A DNA stretch of 64,000 nucleotides from Allodiplogaster sudhausi (Eukaryota > Nematoda > Chromadorea > Rhabditida > Diplogasteridae), in contig CALZFC010000005.1 in NCBI GenBank assembly GCA_945643635.1, positions 11,526,001 to 11,590,000 on the forward strand, read 5' to 3'. Positions 41,844 through 53,260 of this stretch are shown here, piece by piece. The notes beneath the pieces were generated by a model that was not told where the DNA came from, did no database searches, and saw nothing but the letters and a program-made list of their open reading frames with translations. A program made the translations under genes and the position numbers. Each line of letters starts with the position of its first letter. The first letter of the stretch is position 1.

Positions 41844-42655
41844 CTTTCTTTCCAGTGCTCCAAGATGATGAACGGCGGTGGTGGATGCGGAGGTGGCGGC
41901 GGCTGCCGCGCCAAGGCTCGCGGTGTCCTCCGCCTCGAGGGCGACGCCGCCATCGAAGAGGACTTTGGCGAGATCTACGGTCTCCGACTCTGGGAGAGCA
42001 AGAAGCCGGAGAACGCCACGATTCAGCAAGTCACCGTGAGAATTCTTCTCTCGGATTCTCTAATTCTCTCTCTTCTCTCTCTCTCTATTCTCTGTTTATT
42101 CTCTCTCTTCTCTCTATTTCTCTCTATTCTCTGTTTATTCTCTCTCTTCTCTCTCTCACTCTCTCTCTCTCTTCCCTCGCTCTCCCTCTCTCCCTCTCTC
42201 TCATGTTCTCACTCTCCAATCAATGGCTTCCCTCTCTCCTACTTCCAACTACCGTAACCCTTCCCTCTTCCCCTCAGGACCCCAACTTCCTCTTCGGCGC
42301 GTGCTGCGCCGAGCGTAACCTGCCCGCCGGCTGCCAGCGCCGCTGCAACTTTGCCGCCTACAACCAGGATCTTGTCTGTTTTGCCTACTTCTCTGTGTTA
42401 TGATTTCCCATCTCTTTTCCTCATTTTTTCTACAGGTGCCAAAATCAATTCCTAATCTCCTGTCGTAATCCGCCTTCCCTCTCTACCGTAACCCTCTCCT
42501 TCTTCGTCCTGCAGCTCGGAAAGATCTTCGTTGGCGCGGATGAGTGTCCGCTCGAGTCGCTGCCCGAGATGCACTTCTGCGCAGCGCAAGGACGCGACCA
42601 CTCGCAGTGCTGCCGTGTCAAGGTGTGCACAAAATGCAAATTGAGAGAGAGAGAG

Positions 42656-42706
<51 letters not shown>

Positions 42707-43492
42707 AAAATGGAAATCGAGAACTAATGAAAAAGAATAATTAAAAAAATACATAAGTCAACCTAAGTATTACTATTTTTTTATAAATCAATCTTTAGTG
42801 CAATATACTTACAAGGGAACCATCTGAAGATATGTTGGAGGATTTTGATCTCACCTGTCCAGATCGATTAGTACGGTCAAGAAATGATGTCAACTATTTT
42901 TACTTTTTCCTTAATGGCACTGCAAGAAAGCAAGAAGTAATGAAATAGCAGATAAGAAAAAAGAGAGTAAATAGAGAGAGAGGGAGAGAGAGAGAGAGAG
43001 GGAGAGAGAGAGATGGAGAGAGAGATAGATAGAAAACCTGGAAAAGTGGTCTCGTGGGGGGAAGTTTTCCACTTGGCTCTGGAAGCACAAGAAAGAGCTT
43101 GGGGCCCAGCTCCCCACTTGCAAAATGTAGTTTGCAAAATTTATGCAAATTTTAAAAATTAATATAAAATCGCCGGAGGCCATTAAGGAAAAAGTAAAAA
43201 TAGTTGACATCATTTCTTGACCGTACCAATCGATCTGGACAGGTGAGATCAAAATCTTCCAACATATCTTCAGATGGTTCCCTTGTTAGTCTATTTTTGC
43301 TAAATTATAATTTATACTTTATGCAAATTACAAAATATTTACTTTAAATATAGGGCGTTAACTCGGTGGCCGCTGGCGACAAGTGCCTCGTCTTCTGCAA
43401 CCAGATCCCGGACAAGTTCACCAAGATCGACTACACTTTTGCGTCGTTCTACGAGAAGTTCGACGAGATCAAGCAGTAAGATTTTACGAGTT

Positions 43493-43543
<51 letters not shown>

Positions 43544-43880
43544 AGACACTTCTCACTATCTCGCACTTCCTCGCTCTAGCAATACGGATCTACTTGTTTT
43601 TTTCAGCGTTTTCTTATTATGAAAAACATTCCTAAGCTTCATTTTTTTTCTCCATTGTGTGCCCTCTCTCTCCTCTCTTCTTTTATCTACAGACTTCTCT
43701 TTCTCTATCCCTCTTCGCTCAGCTCTCTCCATTTCACCCACTCTCTCTGTTTTACTCTCTTTCTCTTTTCTATTATCTCTTTCTTTCTCTTCTTACTCTC
43801 TCTCCCTCCCTCTCTCATATTTCAGATGCTTCCACAACGGTGTCCGCGAGCGTGCCCACAAGTTCTTCCTCGGCCAGTAG
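41454..43880 (+). CDS. Secreted DB-module protein (DB gene 1)
   Basis: Six exons (41454-41504, 41856-42035, 42278-42373, 42515-42622, 43354-43475, 43826-43880) encode 203 aa. Exon 1 is exactly a 17-residue signal peptide (MFRVIALVGLLAASAHA). Exon 2 is Gly/Cys-rich, then RGVLRLEG...YGLRLWES. Exons 3-6 carry the DB module with the landmarks GACCAERNLPAGCQRRCNF, DECPLESLP, FCAAQGRD..QCC, DKCLVFCNQ and a final C in exon 6. The family is nematode-typical and extracellular, with unknown function. The module should have 12 cysteines; here the eleventh is Phe (TTC, 43447-43449). Exons 1-4 lie in the IR1 loop and 5-6 in the right arm. Intron 4 holds a MITE. Intron 3 has a weak donor (GTCTGT). A TATA box and a polyadenylation signal (43984-43989) are in place. 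Confidence 0.9.
41516..41850 (+). repeat. (CT)n tract filling DB gene 1 intron 1
   Basis: The intron is almost entirely CT repeat with two internal TTAGATCTC / ACATAGATCTC interruptions. Confidence 0.9.
42812..43285. mobile_element. 474-bp MITE with 107-bp TIRs and TTA target duplication
   Basis: TIRs at 42812-42918 and 43179-43285 are 107 bp with two mismatches and begin CAAGGGAACCATCTGAAG. TTA flanks both sides (42809-42811, 43286-43288). The empty site survives in the left arm (around 40911-40914), which proves the insertion and the 3-bp duplication. A 3-bp TTA duplication fits PIF/Harbinger-type transposition; the superfamily is inferred. The interior has GA repeat and no ORF. Confidence 0.9.
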
Positions 43881-43983
43881 ACCCTTTACTTCGCTTTCTT
43901 TTCTCGTTTTAATTTTCCCTGTCATATCATCATGTCCTATCATTATTACGCTAATTATCATTAATAGTCGTTCTATGTAACAG

Positions 43984-43989
43984 AATAAA
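43984..43989 (+). promoter_or_regulatory. Polyadenylation signal of DB gene 1
   Basis: AATAAA 104 nt after the stop codon. The mirror copy follows the orphan exons in the left arm near 40235. Confidence 0.6.
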
Positions 43990-44240
43990 AGAAGATGTAA
44001 CATATGAGTGCTTTACTTGAAGAGTTAAAAAGGGAAACAAACAATATCTGGGGAGAATAGCTTACACTTTGATTATATAGAACCTATTGATAGAATATCA
44101 TGCATGATAAGGTGATTTTCAGTAACAATATGATTGATAGCCTACAAACCGGTATGGAATAACAACGAGTGAATGCTAAACAATATAAGGACAAAGAAAT
44201 TCTAAATCGTAATTTATTTCTTAAACTAAATAAAAATAAC

Positions 44241-44499
44241 CTGTTCTACTTCATCAAAGACATGCGGCTCTGGTAGCTTGCTGGCTGGCACGAAGATGTC
44301 TTCAAAGAACTAAAAACATCTTTTTTATATCAGCCCTTATGCTCCTCTCGCTCTCCCTTCTCTCTCAAACCTGCAGCGAGAGCGTGAGTCCTTCTTTCGT
44401 GGATGAGACCACCTTGGCCTCCAGAATCTCGTCTTTGAACGGGCGGAAAACGATGTAGCGAAACTGAAATGGAGGATTATCTCTTTCTCTCTGTCCCTT

Positions 44500-44535
<36 letters not shown>

Positions 44536-44576
44536 CTTTATTTCTACACCTCTCGCCTTCTCTCTCCCTCTCTCTT

Positions 44577-44614
<38 letters not shown>

Positions 44615-45384
44615 CTTTATTTCTCCACCTTTCGCCTTCTCTCTCCCTCTCTCTTTATTTCTCTCTCTCTCTCTCTCTCCCTACCTTTACACTGGTATGC
44701 GCGCATCCATCTCCGGGGATGACAGCAGAGTCCCCTACTTCGAGCAGGTCATAGAATGCGATGCAGAGGCCGAGTTGCGGCACGACCTATGGAATAAGGA
44801 GATAAGGTTAAGGTCGACTATGGCTAAGTAACTAAGGTTAAGACCAGTTGTTAAGCCAAAGCCAACGCAGCAAAGGCCAACATTGAGTAGTTAAGGATAG
44901 CTAAGGCTTTATCTAATTCCGAATAACTAAGTCAAATATTGAGCAGTTAAGGAAAGGTAACGTAACTAAGGCCTTATTGTGTCTAAACCTAAGCAGCTAA
45001 TAGTAAGGCAAAGATTGAGTAGTTAAGGAAAAAGGTAAAGTAGCTTAGGGTAAGGTGAAGTAGCTAAGGTTAGCCGTAAGTCAATTTGCCTTAACTTAAG
45101 CTAACTTCGCTACAAACCCCTTACCTTGTTGGAAAGTCGAGAGTTGAGCCTCCGCTCAATTGTCTGCAACATTGATTAATTAGGATCGCAGATCGTAAGT
45201 ATTTCATTACATAAATAAATCTTTTTTATACCGCTACTTAAGCTTAAAATCATATTTAACCGGCTTAAGGGACGAAAAAGTAAAAGTACTGAAGCGTAGA
45301 AACTGAGCACACCTCTTCTACTTCGCAGCCAAATTCGTGTGGCTTGATGACCACCGTATCTCGGAGAACGGCCAGGACAAACAT
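44241..45384 (-). pseudogene. Truncated inverted copy of POLR3H (exons 1-5)
   Basis: Exons 1-5 with start codon and the trans-splice-like acceptor are preserved on the minus strand. Exons 6-8 and the tRNA gene are removed by the 1472-bp deletion whose junction lies at 44222-44227. Reading on past exon 5 meets a stop after four extra codons. The OB-fold end, GLGCLAWWKQ and the acidic tail are missing. Confidence 0.92.
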
Positions 45385-45937
45385 TCTGAAAGAAAGGTTG
45401 ACAAACACTTATCTTACACAAGTTATTAATGTCACTACTGTAAATGTACAGATACAATTTTCGGACTATAAAATACCACTACAATAAAGAATAGAACTCA
45501 TTTTCAATGACTTTATCAGCAAAGTGATTAACAACAGGAAACTGACTGACAACTCAAGATCTACATAAATTCAAAAACAATAAAATGGATAATTAGCATA
45601 TCAGTAACATTAAGAGAGATATACTAGGTCATCAAGAAATTGCGATTAAACGGCAGAAACATGTTCATCTCTGTTGTTTCAATGATCCCGTAAAAAGATT
45701 ATTGGCGAAAAATGAAACTATAGTCAAATAGAAAAACCTGATTTAGTGTATAATAAAGCATTATGAAAGGAAGATTCATAGTATTACAGTAAGCTTGAAG
45801 TTCCATTAAATTAGTGGGGCAGAAATACAACAAAATTTTTTTAATGTTCACAAAAAGCATGTGTTTCTACACAAGAAAAACTAGTCAGGCAAAAGTGCGG
45901 GAATTCAAACATGGTTTTAAACCTTGTACCGTATCCA

Positions 45938-47047
45938 TTAAATGACAAGGTACTTCTCGTAGATGCTGAGCGCGAGGCAATCGTTTCCACTGGAACGATA
46001 GAGCAGCGCGAGATTGTGCGCCGCAACCCGCTTCAGGTCATACCTTTCAAAGCAGTTTAATTAATTTATTAAGTTACTAGATAATTTATTTACCGACATC
46101 AAATTTAACTTGAAGTGACGGCTTAATCCTCGAATAATACAAGTTTAGAATCAACATTTTTTCCCGTAAAATCTAATTTTAAGGGACAAATTTTTTACAT
46201 CAAAATAGAAAAGAAGAAGGAAGAATGTAGAGTCTATTAATACAACTTTGCACTTACAATGTAAACAAATAAGAAAAGAATAAAAAAAAGAAAAATAAAT
46301 AAAGACTAAAATGCTAATAACAAACCTCTCGGCCGGCAGCGTCACCTCGTCTCCATTCTCATTCGTCTCTGCGACGCAGGGCGGCGGTTCGGCGAGAGTC
46401 TGCAATTTATTTCATTAATTTTTTTTTCAAGCTTTATTTAAATTGTAAAAACCGCTTTTTTGCCGAAAACAACTAGTATAGGAGACGTGGAAACTCAGTC
46501 AAGGCCAGGTTCATTTGGAGCATTATTGCGAGCGTAGGGAAAAAAGAAATCTCAAAAAGTAGCGAGAAAAAGAGAGAGAGAGAAATAGAGAGAAAAAGAG
46601 AGAGAGAGATAGAGAGAGAAAAAGCGAGAGAAATAGAGAGAGAGAGAGGGAAAGAGAGAGAGAGATAAAGGAAAGAGAGAGAGAGAGAGGAGAGAGAGAA
46701 CGAGAGAGTGAGAGAAATAGAGCAAGACAGCGAGAGAAGAGGATGAAAGAGAGAGTGAAAGAAAGGAGAGAGAGAGGAGAGAACGAGAGAGTGAGAGGTA
46801 GAGCAAGACAGTGAGAGTAGAAAGAGCAAGATAGTGAGAGTATAAAAGTAAGAGAGAGAAAAGGAGAGAGAGAAGGAGAGAGAGAGAGAGAGAGTAGAGA
46901 GAGAGAGAGAGGAGTGAGAGAGAGAGAAAAGAGAGAGAGAGAGAAAGGAGAGTGAGAAAAAGGAGAGAGAGCGAGGGAAAGGAGAGAGAGAGAAAGGAGA
47001 GAGAGAGAGAAAGGAGAGAGAGAGAGAGGGAGAGAAGGAGAGATAAC

Positions 47048-47084
<37 letters not shown>

Positions 47085-49179
47085 AAGGAGAGAGAGAGAA
47101 AGGAGAGAGAGAGAGAGAAAGGAACGTGAGAGGGGGGAAAGGAGAGAGAGAGAAAGGAGAGAGAGAGAGAAAGGAAAGAGAGAGAGAGAGGGAGAGAAGG
47201 AGAGATAACGGAGAGAGAGACAGAGAGCGAAAGAGATTGAATTGAAAGATCAAGCGGAGATCCCAGATCAACTACCGTAGTCTCTTCCCCCCCTTTCCAA
47301 GAGCAGTGTCAAAGTAATATCAATAAAAAAAAGTTTGGATAATGACCAGCGACTCTGGTAATGAGACAGTGAAAGAAGATAATTCATAATTAATATTCCG
47401 AGCTGTGAAATGTCACCTTCTCATAGAAGTGAATAGCGAGAGGAGTAATCGACATTTGATGAAACGTCCTGGCAAGATTGTAGAATACCTGCAATTTTTT
47501 ACTTGAATTTTGGTCACTCGTCAATTCATTAAATCTTTTTTCATGCCTTAAAAACATGCACTAAACCATGATAATATAAATAATAGTCATAATAAATCTA
47601 TTCGCATACGTATAAACAAAAATAATAAAAAAAGAAATAATATCGTCGGAAATAAATAAAAAAAAACTTGCCTCTTGCCTCACACTTTTCGTCAACTCAT
47701 AGCGGCGCAAGAAGGCGAGGCCCTAAACATAATAAAAAAGGATTTATATAAAATTTCAAATTCAGACATCAGGGACCAGACAGAAGAGAAAAAAAAATAT
47801 ATTTTTTTAACAAACTATATCATTTTTTTTTCCTTGCTGAATAATTGAAGAACCATGATCAATGTCAAATCGTGTGCTCCGCAGATATTAGTTTTCAAAC
47901 AAACAATATTCCCGCACGGAAAACCTGCTACCGTACCCTAATGGCGATCATATGTCTGCTTGAGAGATCCTTCTTGCATGCCATATGCGTAAAGGTGAGG
48001 CCTATCAGAAGGCAGATGAGCGGGTTGTTCTTGTTCTCCACCCAGACACGGAGGAACTCGCCTGAATTTTGAAAAATTTAATTTAATGAATCATTATTTA
48101 ATTAATTCAAAGCACTTTTTCCTGAAATTATCTTGTTTCTAAGTTTATTTTTACATGACCAAATAAAGGGACCCACAGCAGAATCCCATGAAGAAATGAA
48201 CAGAATAGTAAAATTATAAATATTAATATAAACAAATAGAAACACAATACCAAGAGCATGTCGGTAAGTTCCGGTGATCAACGAGTTATTTCCCGAGATC
48301 GCTTGAAGTGCGTGGTTGCCAGGATTCTTTGCAAGCGCTCTCATTACATATCTGAATTTACAATAATATCTTATATTATCTAATTGTAAATATCTAATTT
48401 TTGGACGTATGGATGTGCAATGTCTGCGCATTTATCTTATGACCATGGACATATCTAATGTAAGGCTGGGGAGAAAGCTCCTCAATATCTCCCAAGGAGA
48501 TGTAAATACCGCACAAGGAAAGAGGTTATTGAGTAAGATTTTTTTTACAAGTCAAAATTCAAAAAAGAAGGGGAAACAAACAAATGTAGACAAATCCACA
48601 TGAAAGGAAGGCAAAAAAACCTGTGGTAGGAGACGTTCTGCGAGTGGCAGAAGACAAAGTTCATGGCGTTGAAGATTCGCTTGAATATCGTCTGCTTATT
48701 CTCGGGCAGCATGAGCGCGTTACAACTCTGCAAAAGAATATCATTTTTTATTTCGTATTTTGCAGATTGTCAAGTTCACCAAAGCACCCAATGATACTAT
48801 TAGCTAAGTAGTAAATTTGCTTCTTTTTTTTAAATTAAGCCTATTGCTATAATTTGGTGATTTCCTGACAAAAGTTTTAGTTTATATAACTATAGAAAAT
48901 ATATATATAACAAAAAATGATATCATATCACATGATATCCCACTCGTTTTGCATATGCTGAATATTTATAATATGCTAATTAATATACCATACTAGTTAA
49001 TATAATATGCTAATTAATATAATATGCTAATTAACATAATATGCAAATTAATCTTTCTCACGAGTGCCGATTGATGCAGCCATCTCGCGCACTCGAATGC
49101 CAGCGACCAGTTCTGAGCACGCACGGCACAGTAGTACAGGAGGTTCTGGAAGGTGCACGATCTGCAAGGGAAACATCAT

Positions 49180-49221
<42 letters not shown>

Positions 49222-51193
49222 AGAGGGGGAGATGGGAGAGGAAGAGAGAGAGAGAGAGAGAGAGAAAGATAAAGCTTACTTCTCATGCTTGGTGATCTTT
49301 GGCTGGAGGAAGGCATAACAGCACACGGTGAGCATGTCTTGAAGCCTGCAAGAAAGCCGATAATGTCTTTTCAAATAATTTCGACTGAAACGTATCGATA
49401 AAATTTTTTACTATTACAAGATGTAAATGATTTAGAAAAGAGTTCAAGAAGAAAATAATGGGCAAGTTTCTAGATATATTACGAAATTCTACTGTTACCA
49501 GTTGATATTGATTACTATTTTTTTTTTCTAGAAAGCATCTGTAATTTTATAACAGTTACTACTTTGTTTGGAGTAGGTTACGGTAACTTTGGGTAGCTTT
49601 CTTTACCTGCCCATCTTGAGCAGACTCTCCACGAAATTCTACTGTTGCCAGTTGATATTAATTACTTTTTTTTTATAGAAAGCATCTGTAATTTTATAAC
49701 AGTTACTACTTTGTTTGTAGTAGGTTACGGTAACTTTGGGTAGCTTTCTTTACCTGCCCATCTTGAGCAGACTCTCCACGAGTTTCAAGCAGTAGTCGTG
49801 CAGTGCCGCGGCGTCCACTTCGTCGCCGCATCTCAATTTATTTAATTTGTAAGTAACTCAGAAAAAGCAGTCAGTCAAACCACAAAAAACACTTAAAGCT
49901 TTGCACCCCTCTTCATCTTCTTGTTCTTTTTCTTCAGAGCTGAACATAAAGGGGGGAAGGGTTGCCGAATTCCGACACCCAACCCTGTGCTTGGCACTTG
50001 TTCTCTTCATAGAACACACCTTTTTACGCAAACAAAACCTTCGAATTTTCTCTTGTTATGATTTATTGCTAAAATCACCCGTTGTCATTTCATGGCACAT
50101 ATATAAAATTGTTTGAATTAATCACATATTACTAAATGTAGAGATGAATTATTACTTTTATTGAAACTAATTTTGAAAAAAGGAACGGTAAAAATTTCAA
50201 TAAGAAATACCAGTACTGGGAATGTTGCGCAACGGGACAGTGAAACGAGATGCAAAATACTAAAAGTTCAAAATTGCCTATTCAAAACATCCTCTTATTA
50301 ACAAAAAATATGTACAAGATATTACTAGAAAAATATGCATATACCGTCGGGTCAAATCAAGTTCTCCAACCCAGCAAATTTAGATATAGAAAGTCGCAAA
50401 ATGCAAACCGCCTGTTCACTAAAATGGAAAAAAAAGTTGCATCCGACTATTTTCATCCAAATAATTTCCATAGTAAAATACTGTATTAACATCATCTACG
50501 TCATTAATTTATATGAATGTTGCTGTTTCCAAAATTTTTTTATATACAAATTACTAAAATAAAATAATTTGTATACACAAACACGTTAAGGGTGGGGTGT
50601 CGGAATCCGGCAACCCTTTTATTCGCTGCGCATAACGTACAACATGCGTAGAATGGAATAGAAATTATATCATAGAATAATTTGAACATTCTCGATATGC
50701 TTAATTTATCTTTATTTCCGTAAAGAAGCTATACGAAAACAGAAGTAGCAAATAAATGTTTAAATTTTTTTTTATCAATTCTCTCTCACCTTTGCTGTTC
50801 GTGGTAGGCGACGGAGCCAAGGCGACGGACAAACTTCTCGAGTGTCGTCCCTTCAATCGCATGCATTGCAGCCATTCGGAGCGTTGTAGAAAGGGCAAAG
50901 ACTAAAGCAATAAATAAATCAATCAATATTTTCAGTTAAGTTATTTCAGTCACGCAATCAATAAACTTTTTAAGAAGACAGTGTATAAATAAATAGGTCT
51001 CAGGTCAGTTTTGAAGGTATTTAAACACTGTAGAAGAACAAACGTCATATGGACAAAGTGGTTCGAGAACACGAAGGAGAAAATAAAAGAAGAATACTCA
51101 CCGGCTCCCTGTTTCCCCACTCTCTTCTTGGCAACAATTTCGGGACTTCGATGTATTTCGTAAAAGTAGGGAGTCAGAAGCATGCGGCAGCAT
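45938..51193 (-). pseudogene. Truncated inverted copy of GTF3C3 (exons 23-34)
   Basis: Exons 23-34 are present on the minus strand with intact splice sites (including the GC donor) and stop (45938-45940). Everything upstream of exon 23 is absent, so no start, N-terminus or first TPR block exists. Splice sites and frame look conserved, as expected for a recent duplicate or one under gene conversion. Confidence 0.9.
49957..50618. mobile_element. Inverted copy of the TIR element in IR1 right arm
   Basis: Mirror of 32098-32758 with both terminal repeats intact. It was carried along by the inverted duplication rather than inserted separately. Confidence 0.7.
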
Positions 51194-51224
51194 CTTTAAA
51201 AGAGGAGAAAAAGAAGTTAAATTT

Positions 51225-51343
51225 CTTTTTCTCCTCTTTAACGGCGCCCGTATGCTCTTCCGGTCGCCCTTCGCCAAAGAAGGTAAGCATACGGTAACGA
51301 GGACGAGCACGAGGATGGCGAGGAAGATACGTTCTTGAGACAT
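51225..51343 (-). CDS. Truncated ORF with signal peptide at IR1 outer breakpoint
   Basis: On the minus strand an ATG at 51341-51343 opens a signal-peptide-like stretch (MSQERIFLAILVLVLVTVC) followed by a short basic region ending KRRKR. The frame then runs into the IR1 arm and loses its own 3' part. It may be the 5' end of a small secreted peptide gene cut by the rearrangement. Nothing supports expression. Confidence 0.35.
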
Positions 51344-51460
51344 CTTTAATGAGTTATGAAGATGAGAGGCACAGAATCTGTGGCACGCTGTCAAATCAGT
51401 CAGTCAGCAGTAGTAGAAGTAGTCGTCAAATCCGTTTCTCGGTCAATTCCTTATTTTGAA
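51225..51460. other. Spacer between IR1 and IR2
   Basis: The only single-copy sequence between the two inverted repeats, 236 bp. It contains the truncated signal-peptide ORF and a short (CAGT)n-like run near 51400. Confidence 0.8.
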
Positions 51461-51605
51461 GACCCCACTGGTTCCTGAAGCGAGATGATAAGCGGAAGGA
51501 GATTAGTGTGTAGAGATGAGAAGGATTTGATAATATGGACGCGGAATCGGAATCGTAGTCGTATTCAGGTGTAAATGTGGAGGCAAGCAAGTTATTGGAA
51601 AAATC

Positions 51606-51658
<53 letters not shown>

Positions 51659-52485
51659 GTGGTTTCGCAGAGGGCATATTTGTATTATTTTTTGACTTGA
51701 AGTATATGTATGTAGAGATCCATAAGTGGCTATAATCACGTGTGATAAGCTTATTTGGCTGTTGGATTGAAGGAGAAGGGAAGGTGGAGGGAGATAGACA
51801 CTTGATAATACATTTGAGCAAATCATTGGCTAACGGACTAATACTAAGATCTCTCTGTGAAGTCAGTTAGTCACATTGTACATATCAAACACTGCTACAG
51901 TGAAAGAGAAGATCGTACACCTTCTTTCTACGTCTTTGCTCACTTATGGTTAGCTTCATGGGATTAGATGAGAGAGAGAAAGACGAGAGAGAGAGAGAGA
52001 GAGAGAAAAAAGGGAGAGAGCGATGGGGGAGAGAGAGAGGGAGAGAGAGAGAGAGGGAGAGACAGTTAAATCGAATGTGAGTGGAGAGTAACTTTCCCGA
52101 ACGTGGAGATCGTCTAAGGAATGGGAGCGAATACAGAGGACGATATTTCTAGAGATGAGTGATGTATGTAAGTAACAGAAATTGAGGGAGAGGGAAAGAG
52201 AAAGAGAGAGGGAGGGAGAAAGAGAGAGAGAGGTAGAAAGAGAGAGTGAGGAGAGAGATGAGAGAGAGTGAGGAGAGAGATGAGAGAGAGTGAGGAGAGA
52301 GAAGAGAGAGAGTGAGAATAGAGATGAGAGAGATAGAGGGAGAGAGAAGAGGAGAGAAATAAGAAGCTCAAAAGGAATGCTGCAAGTGTCTTAATGCGCA
52401 TTTGATTCAGTATTTTGGGATACCACCTCTCGTCATTCTTCACGAACGTTCAACGCTCCCAGAGGTTCCCTCCCTCACCTCCTTG

Positions 52486-52519
<34 letters not shown>

Positions 52520-53181
52520 ATCTCGCTTCCTGTCTCTCTCTCTCTGTACCTCTCTGTCTGTCTCTAGTTATTTTCACTCTCTTCCATGCCTTACGTATGA
52601 GTTCTCCTCGATCCTTTTTGATATGAAAATAGTTGTTTCCCATGCTTTCGCATCACTTCAGCATCACGCAGTCCAACAACATTTCCTACAATAATTCTTA
52701 CCTTGCTGGTTGGAGAAGGTACATACGTATGGAAACGTAGTTACATAGATACATTTTGCTAAAGAAATGAAAAGGTTCGTGTCAATTAAAGTACATACAT
52801 TGAAAGTTCAATTCTCTGCGACATTGATGTACATAAAAACATATACGTAAATATTTTTTTAAACATCTATTGGCTTGCCGCCTAACCAGTTCTTAAAATA
52901 TCTGATTTAGTTAGTACGGTAGCTTCCTGCTAGGATTTATTTTTATATCTCTATGTACATATAAATGTCTCTTTCAACTTAGACCCTGCTGAAAGAATAA
53001 ACATTGAACGTTCAATGAATATATTTTTAAATAGAGAACACAACAACATCACCTAAAAATGAGACAGCTGTTAAGCCTCTGAATAAAATATTTTACAGTC
53101 ACCTGATTCAAAGGCTTCTTTTCTTTGTATGAATGCCAATAAAGCTACCGGAAATATCAGTCACAATATAGGCATTAAACA

Positions 53182-53260
53182 ACTTGTATAATAAAGTAAT
53201 ATATGCCTTTTCATTATGTAGCAAAATGAAAAGGCATATATCTCTCTTTATTATACAAGT
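53182..53260. repeat. Imperfect hairpin in IR2 arm
   Basis: Stem blocks 53182-53196/53246-53260 and 53201-53215/53225-53239 pair perfectly around small internal loops. The mirror copy is near 62240-62320. Confidence 0.8.

Larger units (their letters stand above)
42655..51224 (-). repeat. IR1 right arm
   Basis: Reverse complement of 31491-41060. It starts in the GA run of DB gene 1 intron 4 and ends at 51224, inside GTF3C3 intron-22 sequence, against unrelated DNA. It lacks the left-arm segment 38528-39999 and contains the MITE. Confidence 0.95.

Noticed and set aside
45938..51193. Minus-strand GTF3C3/POLR3H copies as functional genes
   Set aside because: GTF3C3 lacks exons 1-22 and POLR3H lacks exons 6-8. 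Splice sites are intact only because the copies are young.
31491..51224. IR1 as an assembly or missed-adapter artefact
   Set aside because: A long non-palindromic loop, a microhomology deletion, a MITE with a proper TTA duplication in one arm only, and scattered base differences all point to a real duplicated locus. Long-read confirmation is still needed.
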